From Parapedobacter flavus (GTDB lineage Bacteria > Bacteroidota > Bacteroidia > Sphingobacteriales > Sphingobacteriaceae), in NCBI RefSeq assembly GCF_035818675.1, contig NZ_JAYKZZ010000013.1, forward strand, positions 186,001-250,000: DNA of 64,000 bases, read 5' to 3'. This document shows, piece after piece, positions 26,295 through 34,697 of this stretch (within the stretch, counting starts at the first letter, position 1; each line of letters opens with the position of its first letter). The notes under the pieces are model-generated. The model searched no databases. It was not told the origin of the DNA and saw nothing but the letters and a program-made list of their open reading frames with translations. A program made the translations under genes and the position numbers.

Positions 26295-27491
26295 ATGGAA
26301 TTACTTACAACAACACAGAAAAACAGCGTACTATCATCGATGGCCACGATCATCAACGATAGCCGCGATGCGATATTGACCGCTAACCAACAAGACCTCG
26401 ACGCGTTTAACCGCGAAGACCGGGCGCTGTACGATCGTCTGGTGGTAGACAACGCTAAAGTGGACGGTATGATCCGCGCTGTTCAAACCGTTATGGACAT
26501 GCCCGATCCAATCGGCGGGGTACGGTCGTCGGGCGTGCTGGACAACGGATTACGTATTGAGAACCGCACGGCGCCGTTCGGCACCATTCTGATTATCTAT
26601 GAATCGCGACCCGACGTAACTATCGAGGCCGCCGTTGTGGCCTTCAAGGCCAATAACAAAATCCTGCTGAAGGGAGGTAAAGAGGCGGTGCACACCAACC
26701 AGGTATTGGTCGACTGCTGGCACCGTGCGCTCGCAGAAAACGGTTTGGCTGCCGACTGGATCCAGTTGATAACGCTGGATCGCGAAGCGACGCGGGAATT
26801 CCTGAAGAATCCGTCGCAGCCCATTGACCTGATTGTGCCGCGTGGCGGCGAAAAGTTGATCAACTTTGTGAAGGAACACGCGCAGTGTGCCGTACTGGTG
26901 AGCGGACGGGGTAATAATTTCGCCTACATTGCCCCCGATGCCGACTGGGAGAAGGTATTACCCGTGGTGATCAATTCGAAAACGGACAAGATCAGCGCCT
27001 GCAATGCGCTGGATAAAGTACTGGTGGATGAAACCACGCCCGGGCTACCCGAAAAATTGAAGCAACTGGGTGACGCATTGCGCGCCAAATCCATGCAATT
27101 GCTGGCTGAACAACCGCTGCTTTCCCTACTGGAAGAAGCAGAGCCCATCGCAGATGAGTCTGTTTGGTACGAAGAGTTCCTTGCTCCCAAAATCTGCTTC
27201 GGGGTGGTTAACGGACTGGAATCGGCAGTCGACAAAATCAATCGGTATAGCGGTGGGCACTCTACGGTTATCCTGACCGCCGACCGGAAGAAAGCAGATA
27301 CCTTTATGGAGCAGGTAGACAGCGCGGCGGTGTACCACAATGCCTCTACGCGATTTACCGATGGCGGGGCCATGGGCGTAGGTGCCGAGTTGGCTATCAG
27401 CACGGATAAGCTACACCACCGCGGGCCGCTCGGACTGGAGCAGTTGGTTACCAATAAATACTACGTGTACGGCGACGGCCAAGTTAGATAG
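26295..27491 (+). CDS. proA: Glutamate-5-semialdehyde dehydrogenase (gamma-glutamyl phosphate reductase)
   Basis: A 398-residue ALDH-fold enzyme that reduces gamma-glutamyl phosphate with NADPH to glutamate semialdehyde. The catalytic Cys lies in NSKTDKISACNALDKVL, NRTAPFGTILIIYESRPDVT is the conserved cofactor-binding segment, and the tail TDGGAMGVGAELAISTDKLHHRGPLG is the family signature (written here only by its parts). It is the last gene of the proline operon, and its end overlaps the convergent DUF4412 gene by 8 nt. Confidence 0.94.
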   Translation: MELLTTTQKNSVLSSMATIINDSRDAILTANQQDLDAFNREDRALYDRLVVDNAKVDGMIRAVQTVMDMPDPIGGVRSSGVLDNGLRIENRTAPFGTILIIYESRPDVTIEAAVVAFKANNKILLKGGKEAVHTNQVLVDCWHRALAENGLAADWIQLITLDREATREFLKNPSQPIDLIVPRGGEKLINFVKEHAQCAVLVSGRGNNFAYIAPDADWEKVLPVVINSKTDKISACNALDKVLVDETTPGLPEKLKQLGDALRAKSMQLLAEQPLLSLLEEAEPIADESVWYEEFLAPKICFGVVNGLESAVDKINRYSGGHSTVILTADRKKADTFMEQVDSAAVYHNASTRFTDGGAMGVGAELAISTDKLHHRGPLGLEQLVTNKYYVYGDGQVR

Positions 27492-28413
27492 CAGATTGGT
27501 AATCCTTTTTGTGGATGGCCAATGATTCCTGTTTTAGTTCCGTACAAATCATACGATATGGATCATCCTGCCCATCTTTGGGCAGGTACTCCATTTCCAT
27601 AAATAAAGCTTTGGCGCCGAAATCCGGCATCCCTTCGGGAACGTTGTCGGTCTGAAACATGCCGCTGAACAAACCAACGGGAGCCTCTTCAGTAACCCAC
27701 ACTTTCGAAACCCCATCACTCGTCTCCATTTGAAAACCTTTACAATGGTAGCCTAGAATGGTCTTGCTTTCTATGGGTGTTACCTTAACTTCTTCATCTT
27801 CCTCACTCTCCACCGCGAACTTAAGGTATTTATCCATCACCTCCTGGCTACCGTTGAGACGCATAGCGGTCTTTCGGTCGCCGTCGTCCATGAACATCAC
27901 CATCGCCTTGTTTTCCATATCCATTACGGCAAGGTTGTTAGCGGCGCCCTCCATCAGGACTTTCGTCCCGAAATACGTGGCTTCCGGTTCCAGCCAATAC
28001 TGCATCGCGGTCTCCTCTTTAGCATCATCGTGGATGATTTTCATCGTGGCACGGTAGGAGAACGTATAGGTGTCGGGTACATCTTCCATACTGCCGCCGC
28101 CAAGCATCGCGGCCAGTGCTGCCTGGCCTCTAGCTACCGCTGCGTTACTTTCTTCCGCACTGTCGCTCCCTTCAGACGCGGCCTTTCCCTTCGTTTCCCC
28201 TTTTTCTTTCTTCCCCTTTTTATCGCCTGGCTCAAGTATCTTGTCTAGTGCCTGGTCGGTCTTTTTCTCCGTTTCGCGTTCTGCACGGCGTTCCACGGTG
28301 CGTTCGGCTGCCTTCTCTACTTTCTTGCCGAGTTTTTTTAAAAACTGTCCGTTCGCGGTTTCCATCCCACCTACGGCCACGGCTAGGATCAATACAATTG
28401 CTTTATAATTCAT
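27484..28413 (-). CDS. DUF4412-like secreted protein
   Basis: A 309-residue exported protein. After a signal peptide (cleavage near ANGQ, residue 22) comes a highly charged helical segment (KKLGKKVEKAAERTVERRAE, then Lys/Glu-rich) and a Ser/Ala linker. The C-terminal 200 residues form a beta-rich domain with YHCKGFQMETSDGVSKVWVT, typical of DUF4412, proposed to be a lipocalin-like lipid-binding fold. The ATG at 28413 gives the signal peptide; the start at 28476 would cover the shared 26-bp element. Confidence 0.75.
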   Translation of the reverse strand: MNYKAIVLILAVAVGGMETANGQFLKKLGKKVEKAAERTVERRAERETEKKTDQALDKILEPGDKKGKKEKGETKGKAASEGSDSAEESNAAVARGQAALAAMLGGGSMEDVPDTYTFSYRATMKIIHDDAKEETAMQYWLEPEATYFGTKVLMEGAANNLAVMDMENKAMVMFMDDGDRKTAMRLNGSQEVMDKYLKFAVESEEDEEVKVTPIESKTILGYHCKGFQMETSDGVSKVWVTEEAPVGLFSGMFQTDNVPEGMPDFGAKALFMEMEYLPKDGQDDPYRMICTELKQESLAIHKKDYQSAI

Positions 28414-28473
28414 GACATTTTCATTTACATGGTCGTTTCTGTCAGCTAAGGTCGACATAAATAGGCCGCCATG

Positions 28474-28499
28474 CAATACACCAAATTAGGTATTTATGG
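28474..28499. repeat. 26-bp element, copy 2
   Basis: Identical to 21880-21905. It lies 61 nt upstream of the DUF4412 gene start on one side and 62 nt upstream of the 28561 start on the other. It ends 18 nt before a weak plus-strand -7 box TACTTTTA (28518-28525), so it would overlap the -33 region of that promoter. Confidence 0.8.
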
Positions 28500-28560
28500 G
28501 TATTAAAATAATATCCTTACTTTTATCGTCTCGACATACCATTATAACCGAACACAAACG

Positions 28561-29730
28561 ATGCTGAGACCACTATTATCCATGATACTGTCCATGCTCT
28601 GCTTTATTGCATTGGCACAGCGCGCGCAGAAACTGCTAGTCGTTGAAAACAAAAAAGGCGACATCAGCTACCAGTATTTGACGACCTATACATTCAAAGA
28701 CGGCCTATTCACGTCGAAAGACACAATTTTTGAAGACAAGCCCGGGCCACCCGATATCTCCTTCCACCTGGGCAGTTCATCGTGGCACGAAAACCGGTAC
28801 GTCATCGGCAGCGACGGTGCCGTCATTGATGTGAAATACCGGAAACTCATCTGGGAGAATAGCGATCCGAAAGATCGATTCATCGAAGCCCTAGGCGATA
28901 CCCTGGTGTATGAAAGGCGTAAGGACGGCCAGCCGACCGAATTTTATTTCCTCGATCTGGCTACGTTAACATACCATCGAGCCAAAGCGGGATCGTTCAG
29001 GAAAACGAACAAATCCGCATCGAACCACCGGGCACTCTTCTATTCGCCAAACGGGCGAAAAACAATCTATACAGCCTATTTAAAACGTGTCGAAATTCGC
29101 GACGAAAACTTTAAACTCCTGGATGCCATACCCGATCCTGACCTTTCGGGGCCGATCATCATGAATCTGGAACTATCCCGCATTGGTGCCCACTGGCTGG
29201 ATAACGACAACTTTTTGTACGACAACCACATCTTCCACAAAGATGCGAAGATGCACACCGTCGAACTTAGGCAATATACCCTATCCACAAAACACGACAC
29301 GACGCTTTTCCGCATCGACTCCGTGAATGTCACCCAGCTGCCCCAAGGAAAATTCTCAAAAGACCATTTCAACCATATCCATTACCGGGCAACGAATGGC
29401 CGCAGGTATCTGTTAAACCTGGAAAGTGGAACGATTTTGCCTGATCCGTATTTCTTCCTCAACGCGCAATTTTCGTACACGGGATACAACGCTTCGGCCG
29501 CCCTTCGGGATAAATATAAAGGGCTTACGTACCGGTATGGCGAAAGAGAAATCGGTACGGTTTGGGGCAACGATGCCACGGCAACCGATAACGCCTTGGC
29601 CGTAGCGTATGCTGACGTGGGGGCCAATTTGGGTTATCCGAAAGGTATAAAAGTATGGACGGCACCATACAACGGATGGACCACCTTCGACCTGCCGTGG
29701 CTCTACGCAATCATTGGGTGGATGGAGTGA
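28561..29730 (+). CDS. Secreted protein of unknown function
   Basis: A 389-residue exported protein with a signal peptide ending near FIALAQ (about residue 20). The body has recurring beta-strand pairs (VIDVKYRKLIWEN, FYFLDLATLTYHR, TIYTAYLKRVEIRD, HTVELRQYTLSTKHD) suggestive of a beta-propeller, but I recognise no family and no catalytic motif. It shares a divergent regulatory region with the DUF4412 gene and is followed by a convergent small membrane protein gene (16-nt gap). Confidence 0.65.
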   Translation: MLRPLLSMILSMLCFIALAQRAQKLLVVENKKGDISYQYLTTYTFKDGLFTSKDTIFEDKPGPPDISFHLGSSSWHENRYVIGSDGAVIDVKYRKLIWENSDPKDRFIEALGDTLVYERRKDGQPTEFYFLDLATLTYHRAKAGSFRKTNKSASNHRALFYSPNGRKTIYTAYLKRVEIRDENFKLLDAIPDPDLSGPIIMNLELSRIGAHWLDNDNFLYDNHIFHKDAKMHTVELRQYTLSTKHDTTLFRIDSVNVTQLPQGKFSKDHFNHIHYRATNGRRYLLNLESGTILPDPYFFLNAQFSYTGYNASAALRDKYKGLTYRYGEREIGTVWGNDATATDNALAVAYADVGANLGYPKGIKVWTAPYNGWTTFDLPWLYAIIGWME

Positions 29731-29746
29731 ACGGTTATGTTATCGC

Positions 29747-30103
29747 TTAAGTTAACAGCTGCTTGATGCGTAGACCGGCCAACCCTGCAAACCCACTTAC
29801 CAGGGCGGCCACCAAGGCGGAGATAGCTACCATCAGCACGGCCCCGGCCGGACCGGCTGCGAATGGTGCCCCGCCAGTGAAAATTCCCGCCACCTGCGCA
29901 GCCAAGCCAGCGCCTGTGCTAATATGCAGGTAAATGGAATAACCTACCCATACCGCAGCGCCACCGCTGGCCGATGTCCAGAAAGCACCTGAAGCTTGCC
30001 GAGCCAACCACCAACACCCCACGAAACACACCGGGGCAATGGTCCACCATGGTCCAAAAAACGAAAGCACCGCACCCACAATGATGATAAAAAGGAAAAG
30101 CAT
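29747..30103 (-). CDS. Small membrane protein
   Basis: A 118-residue protein with about four hydrophobic segments (LFLFIIIVGAVLSFFGPWW, CFVGCWWLARQA, GGAAVWVGYSIYLHI, AAGPAGAVLMVAISALVAAL). There are no charged functional motifs. It is read 6 nt after the penicillin acylase gene, so the two are probably co-transcribed. Function unknown. Confidence 0.72.
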   Translation of the reverse strand: MLFLFIIIVGAVLSFFGPWWTIAPVCFVGCWWLARQASGAFWTSASGGAAVWVGYSIYLHISTGAGLAAQVAGIFTGGAPFAAGPAGAVLMVAISALVAALVSGFAGLAGLRIKQLLT

Positions 30104-30109
30104 ATCGAT

Positions 30110-32563
30110 TTATTCGTTAGGTTTCAACAATACATCCCGCTGCAGCTTCGGCGACTGCTCATCCACGGTTTTCATGAACAACAGCGTATCCAGTTCACCG
30201 GCAGCCCACCGGTCGATCATGTTATCGTAATACACACTGCCGGGATTGCCCGACTGACCTCCCGGATACAGACCATACGCCTTCGGCCAGTCGCCATCGA
30301 GCTGTACGACCATCCGCCATGAAGGGCCATGGGTGCCTGACGTGGCGTTGACCATGTTGCCGCCCCCGCCTGTGACGATACCCGTGCGGCCGAACGACCT
30401 GAAATTGGGCACCAAGTGCATGATGCGCGTGTTTTTCACACGGCTCCAAGCCCAGCTTTCCGCAGACACCTCGCCGAACCGCTCGCGTAAACCACTTACG
30501 GTTTGCTGAAAGCTCTGGCAAATGATCGCGTCGATGGTCTCAACGGTATCTACGGTCAGCACATTGTCGAACCATTTTGCATCGGGCTCGCGCTCGATGA
30601 GTGTATAGGTTCGATCGAGACTCGGGTACAACAGCTGCTCATCGCGGGGGAACTCATCGCCCCAGATGGCGGCGGGCAGCTCATCGAACCAGCTTTCGAA
30701 AATCGTCGCACCCACGGCGTCCGCATCGTTTCGGTAGTCCCACCGTTCGAGGATATCGTATTCCGCCGACCGCCGGATCGAATCGTCCGTAGCCAGTCCG
30801 CGCAGCAGCCGCGGCAAAATACGCCGTGCATCCACATTGAAATTGTCGTTCTGTAGGTCGCGCAGGCTATCGACCGTGGCGGCGGTCATGGCCGCCAACC
30901 GTTCATTGATGCGAAGGGCACGACTGGGATGGGCGAATCGCCAATCGAGGTAATAGGGATACGTCGTATCGGCCGGGAACTGGTTGGCAGAGCTCACGAA
31001 GCCCCGCGGCGGATTCTTCACCGTAGGGTTCTGCTCCCGCGGTATCCACCCCTGCCAGTCGTGCGATGCCAGCGTGCCGTCCAGCAGGTACTTCCCCTGC
31101 CCTTTCCATTTGAGCGGCAGTTTGCCATTCGATGTGATGGCAATATCGCCATCGTTGCTCGAAAACACGAAATTCTGTGCCGGTGCGGTGAAATAGGCCA
31201 GCGCGGCCCGGTAATCATCGTAATCTTTGGCGCGGTTGAGGTAATGGAAGGTCAGCACATCGGCCCCGTCCGTCTCGTTCGTTATCCAGCGCATGGCATA
31301 ACCCACAGGCGCCCTGTCGGTATATGCGCCTTCCGCGGGCTTATGGTACACCACCGGCCCGTGGTGGGTATAATAAAGGGTATCGTGAAACGCCCTACCG
31401 TCCTTCAGCCGATAAGTCTCCACATGCACCGCCGTCGGCTTCCATTGCCCATCGTGCCAGTACTCGGTAAAGGTGCTGTCGCGGAAACGGATGCGGTAGA
31501 AATCCATCACATCCGAACCGACATTCGTAACGCCCCAGGCTATATCCTTATTGAAGCCAATGATGATGGCCGGCGTGCCGGGCAGGGCTACGCCATACAC
31601 ATTCACATTGGGCGATGAAAGCTGCATCTGGTACCAGATGGAGGGCAACGTGAGTTGCAGGTGGGGGTCGTTGGCCAGTATGGGCAGGCCCGTAGTGGAT
31701 CGGCTTCCGCCCACCGCCCAGTTGTTACTCCCCACCTGCGGACGCGGTGCAGGTACGGAAAAGGCCAGCAGGTTACTATCAGGCCGAGCGGCCACTTCAT
31801 CGGGCACCGGCGGTACCGTCAGCGGCTCGAAATCCCACGGGGTTCCTTCGGGAACAATGGGCGATTCGATAGCCGGGTAACCCGGAAAGAGGTCGGCCAC
31901 TACCTCAGGCCCATATTTCGCCAACACCTGCGTAAGGCGGAGGTCATTGCTGCCCCCATTCAACGTGTTGCGCATGTTCATCAGCATGAGGATGGACTTG
32001 TAGGGCGACCACGGCTCGGGCTGGTAATTCAGCAACTTGTACGCTATGGGCAGGTCTTTATAGGCCAGCTGGGCAATATAAGCATTCACCCCGGCAGCAT
32101 AGGCACCCAGCGCCCGGCTCGCCACCGTATCGGCTTCCAGCCGCTCGGCGATCGCCGCAGCCGAACGGGCCATGCCGCGCCGCCGGTTGAAACGGTCGTA
32201 CTCGAGTACGGCCTCCCCCACCACTTCCGTAAGGCGTCCTGCCGAAACGAGGGTATAGAATTCCATTTGCCAAAGGCGGTCGCGCGCAATCACATATCCC
32301 TGCGCGAAATACAGGTCCTCGTCGTTCTGGGCAAAGATGTGCGGCACGGCGTTGTCATCATACCGCACCACAACCTCACCGGTGATGCCCGGCAACACGG
32401 TTTCCGTGTCGCCAGCTTTCGGAGCCCCCTCCGCGTTCTGCAGGTAACCCTGGAATGGACTGAACAGTTTACCGAGCGGCGGCAGCACGCCCCAAGCGTG
32501 ATGGAATACATAAATAAGGGCCACGGAAATCAATAATGGCCAAAGGTGCTTGATTAATCTCAT
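30110..32563 (-). CDS. Penicillin acylase family protein (Ntn hydrolase)
   Basis: An 817-residue member of the penicillin acylase family; these enzymes cleave amide bonds in beta-lactams, N-acyl-homoserine lactones or other acylated compounds. An N-terminal anchor (about 6-24) is followed by the alpha chain (GEVVVRYDDNAVPHIFAQND, QGYVIARDRLWQMEFY). The autoprocessing site is at GSNNWAVGG, making Ser279 the N-terminal nucleophile of the beta chain. Further beta-chain motifs are ANDPHLQLTLPSIWYQ and IAWGVTNVG. The start at 32563 gives a normal anchor. The natural substrate is unknown. Confidence 0.9.
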   Translation of the reverse strand: MRLIKHLWPLLISVALIYVFHHAWGVLPPLGKLFSPFQGYLQNAEGAPKAGDTETVLPGITGEVVVRYDDNAVPHIFAQNDEDLYFAQGYVIARDRLWQMEFYTLVSAGRLTEVVGEAVLEYDRFNRRRGMARSAAAIAERLEADTVASRALGAYAAGVNAYIAQLAYKDLPIAYKLLNYQPEPWSPYKSILMLMNMRNTLNGGSNDLRLTQVLAKYGPEVVADLFPGYPAIESPIVPEGTPWDFEPLTVPPVPDEVAARPDSNLLAFSVPAPRPQVGSNNWAVGGSRSTTGLPILANDPHLQLTLPSIWYQMQLSSPNVNVYGVALPGTPAIIIGFNKDIAWGVTNVGSDVMDFYRIRFRDSTFTEYWHDGQWKPTAVHVETYRLKDGRAFHDTLYYTHHGPVVYHKPAEGAYTDRAPVGYAMRWITNETDGADVLTFHYLNRAKDYDDYRAALAYFTAPAQNFVFSSNDGDIAITSNGKLPLKWKGQGKYLLDGTLASHDWQGWIPREQNPTVKNPPRGFVSSANQFPADTTYPYYLDWRFAHPSRALRINERLAAMTAATVDSLRDLQNDNFNVDARRILPRLLRGLATDDSIRRSAEYDILERWDYRNDADAVGATIFESWFDELPAAIWGDEFPRDEQLLYPSLDRTYTLIEREPDAKWFDNVLTVDTVETIDAIICQSFQQTVSGLRERFGEVSAESWAWSRVKNTRIMHLVPNFRSFGRTGIVTGGGGNMVNATSGTHGPSWRMVVQLDGDWPKAYGLYPGGQSGNPGSVYYDNMIDRWAAGELDTLLFMKTVDEQSPKLQRDVLLKPNE

Positions 32564-32604
32564 ATCATTTAGGTATGGATCTACATAACAAGGTCTGCTG
32601 CAAT

Positions 32605-32622
32605 CAAACTTAGCTAAATTTG
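32605..32622 (-). promoter_or_regulatory. -7 box with overlapping dyad before the penicillin acylase gene
   Basis: Minus-strand TAAGTTTG (32605-32612) matches TAnnTTTG. It is part of an imperfect palindrome, CAAACTTAGCTAAATTTG (32605-32622), centred on TTAGCTAA, which could be an operator. Confidence 0.45.
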
Positions 32623-32740
32623 TTCTTATATGCAATTATAATCGCATTACATATAAAACAAATTATCGTTCTCCCCGCAGCCATTGAGAACGTTTTATAG
32701 CGGAAATGTACGGGATGTTCCGCAAAGCACCAAATAATAC

Positions 32741-33358
32741 CTACACGGTTCGGAGGAAGTCCACTACGGCTCCTTCCACCTTTCCTAATCGACCCAGCAC
32801 CTGCGCTACCTGTGTTTGCCTGATCTCGAGCTCCATCGCACACGTGTTGTCAAAATCCTGCTTCAACACGTTGAGATCTTCCGCCTTCACGACACGCATC
32901 ACCTCGTTGAGCTGCTCATACGCAAAAGCTACGCGGTACACATCATTGACCGTTAGCTCCACAATCTCCGCCGCCGAAAGCGCATCCAGCGACGCCGCCT
33001 TATACGCGTGGATGAGGCCCGGAACACCCAATAGGGTACCTCCGAAGTAGCGGACCACCACGACCAGCACATTGGTGATATCGGCCGAAAGCAAACTATT
33101 GAGGATGGGCCGACCGGCGGTGCCCGACGGCTCCCCATCGTCGTTAATACGGAAAACGGAACGGTCGGGTGTGAGCCGATACGCCCAGCAGTGGTGGCGG
33201 GCTTTGGGGTGCTGCGCTTTCAGTGCACCTACAAGCTCCTTCACCGCCGCCTCATCCCGCAGGGGGTAAGCATAGGCAATAAATTTACTGCCCCGGTCTT
33301 TGAACTGCCCCTCTGCAGGTGCAGCAATGGTTTTATACGTGTCTTCAAATAAACTCAC
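32741..33358 (-). CDS. YigZ/IMPACT family protein
   Basis: A 205-residue protein of the UPF0029/YigZ family. The hallmark segment is RINDDGEPSGTAGRPIL (about 70-86), preceded by HHCWAYRL and followed by VVVVRYFGGTLLG. Eukaryotic IMPACT relatives regulate translation through GCN1; the bacterial role is unclear. The start codon is GTG, whose bases overlap the stop of the upstream DMT transporter gene (GTGA), so translation is coupled. Confidence 0.9.
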   Translation of the reverse strand: MSLFEDTYKTIAAPAEGQFKDRGSKFIAYAYPLRDEAAVKELVGALKAQHPKARHHCWAYRLTPDRSVFRINDDGEPSGTAGRPILNSLLSADITNVLVVVVRYFGGTLLGVPGLIHAYKAASLDALSAAEIVELTVNDVYRVAFAYEQLNEVMRVVKAEDLNVLKQDFDNTCAMELEIRQTQVAQVLGRLGKVEGAVVDFLRTV

Positions 33359-34218
33359 AGGTAAGCAATGATCAATACCGATACGACGGCCAAAATTATC
33401 CCAATTTTATTGATAAACGATAACTTTTCGCGGAAAAGGGTTATCCCCACGAGCGCACCAAGTGCAATCACCCCCACGTTCATGCCGGTAAAAACGATGG
33501 AGGGGTTATCCGGCAGCGCCCGGTGGGCCTTCATGTAAAAGAGGATGTTGGCGAAATTGAACCCGCCCAACACCACCCCCCAAAAAATGGCATGTACGGA
33601 AAATTTCTTGCGCGATACCGTAAGGTGGTACGTCAGGAACCCCAGCGCAGCCAACATGGCCAGGCAGAAGACCACGAGCATCGACGTCGTGTACGGTACA
33701 CCGGAATGCTGGGCAATCTGCTTAAACAGGATATCGATGATGCCGTAGCCAAAAAAGACGACCATCGGAAAAAGCCATGCCCCATGGTTGCGGCCATATT
33801 GGTTTTTGCCTTTGTGCCAGCCGATGCTGCACAGGATACCGACCACACCTACGGCAACACCCACGAGTTTGCCTGCCTGTGCTGACTCGTTGAATAGCCA
33901 GAAGGCGGCAATGAGCGCAATGAACAGCGAAAGGCGCTGGGCCACCTCGGTACGTACGATACCGGCATAGCGGATGGACGCGCTGAGGGCGAAGAAGATG
34001 CCCGGCAGCAGCACGGCCAGCGCGCCGTAAAGTAGCCACGGGGCACGGTCTGCCATTGCCGGCGTCCACTCCGGCGAAAGGAAAAACCATGTGCAGCCTA
34101 CCGCCACGGGGTAGTTCCATACGATAAGCTGTGTGGTATCCACTTGATACTGCCGTGCCAGTTTAAGGATAACGGAAACGGTGACACTCGAAACAACACT
34201 CAGTAAGACGTATATCAT
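33355..34218 (-). CDS. DMT superfamily (EamA) transporter
   Basis: A 288-residue inner-membrane carrier with about ten membrane helices in two EamA halves. Examples are IYVLLSVVSSVTVSVILKLA (first helix), LGGFNFANILFYMKAHRAL and the C-terminal NVGVIALGALVGITLF, a pattern typical of metabolite exporters. The start at 34218 (MIYVLL) was chosen over the upstream frame at 34317, which lacks a membrane pattern and would swallow a TAACTTTA -7-like box. The substrate is unknown. It is followed by the YigZ gene with a 4-nt overlap. Confidence 0.8.
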   Translation of the reverse strand: MIYVLLSVVSSVTVSVILKLARQYQVDTTQLIVWNYPVAVGCTWFFLSPEWTPAMADRAPWLLYGALAVLLPGIFFALSASIRYAGIVRTEVAQRLSLFIALIAAFWLFNESAQAGKLVGVAVGVVGILCSIGWHKGKNQYGRNHGAWLFPMVVFFGYGIIDILFKQIAQHSGVPYTTSMLVVFCLAMLAALGFLTYHLTVSRKKFSVHAIFWGVVLGGFNFANILFYMKAHRALPDNPSIVFTGMNVGVIALGALVGITLFREKLSFINKIGIILAVVSVLIIAYL

Positions 34219-34457
34219 CGTTGTACTGCTTAGGGCGGTAAAGTTAGCAATACTTCCCGTACCCATGTCCCCCCCTTTACTGAACCAAAATAGGAAATTT
34301 GCCATCACGCTCAACAATTCCTTGGATAATCAAAACAGAATCTCCAAGAGATGGGCAGATGGTTTTGGAATAAATCTTTAAGTCCCGTTTTGCGTGATTT
34401 TTGCGTGACTTTTAACACGGCGAAATCATTAACTATTTCTATTAGGCTGTATCGGAC

Positions 34458-34477
34458 GTTTCGGACGTTTCCGAAAC
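34458..34477. promoter_or_regulatory. Inverted repeat GTTTCGGA/TCCGAAAC
   Basis: Perfect 8-bp arms with a CGTT loop, 27 bp (centre to centre) upstream of the next dyad. The half-site differs in orientation from the two TGTCCG dyads, so it may bind a different protein or be an accessory site. Confidence 0.5.
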
Positions 34478-34486
34478 GACATCCAT

Positions 34487-34523
34487 TGTCCGAATACGGA
34501 CAACAGGTGTCCGAATACGAACA
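34487..34523 (+). promoter_or_regulatory. Two tandem 16-bp dyads, candidate enhancer
   Basis: TGTCCGAATACGGACA (34487-34502) is a perfect TGTCCG-N4-CGGACA dyad. TGTCCGAATACGAACA (34508-34523) is the same with one change. Their repeat distance is 21 bp, two helical turns, so both face the same side of the DNA. They lie about 80-115 bp upstream of the predicted sigma-54 start, the usual place for NtrC-type activator sites. Confidence 0.6.
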
Positions 34524-34575
34524 CCTAACAAGATAAGCGATTTTCAATAGATTGAATACAAGTAATTTACCTATT

Positions 34576-34591
34576 TGGCAGCATTATTGAA
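34576..34591 (+). promoter_or_regulatory. Candidate sigma-54 promoter of the FtsX-type permease
   Basis: TGGCAG-CATTA-TTGAA compared with TGGCAC-N5-TTGCA: the GG is at 34577-34578 and the -12 position 10 nt further on. Two mismatches, including the -12 C. The correct spacing and the upstream tandem dyads support it. Confidence 0.5.
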
Positions 34592-34697
34592 AATATTTAA
34601 CCGTTGAACAATAACCATTTAAGGTCTATTTGAAAATCAAAGGATTCCTCAACACAGACGAAGTCCATAAGTTGAAAACCGCTAATAGCACATAACA

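Larger units (their letters stand above)
34219..34697 (+). other. 480-nt regulatory region before the FtsX-type permease
   Basis: No gene. In order it holds the minus-strand start region of the DMT gene, a cluster of three dyads (34458-34477, 34487-34502, 34508-34523) and a sigma-54-like promoter (34576-34591). The predicted start point near 34602 leaves a leader of roughly 95 nt to the ATG at 34698. Confidence 0.6.

Noticed and set aside
30929..31618. Plus-strand frame of 229 codons opposite the penicillin acylase gene
   Set aside because: Antisense shadow with no motif or start context.
31655..32536. Plus-strand frame of 293 codons opposite the penicillin acylase gene
   Set aside because: Antisense shadow; composition is His/Arg/Gly-rich without any family pattern, while the minus strand carries the catalytic motif.
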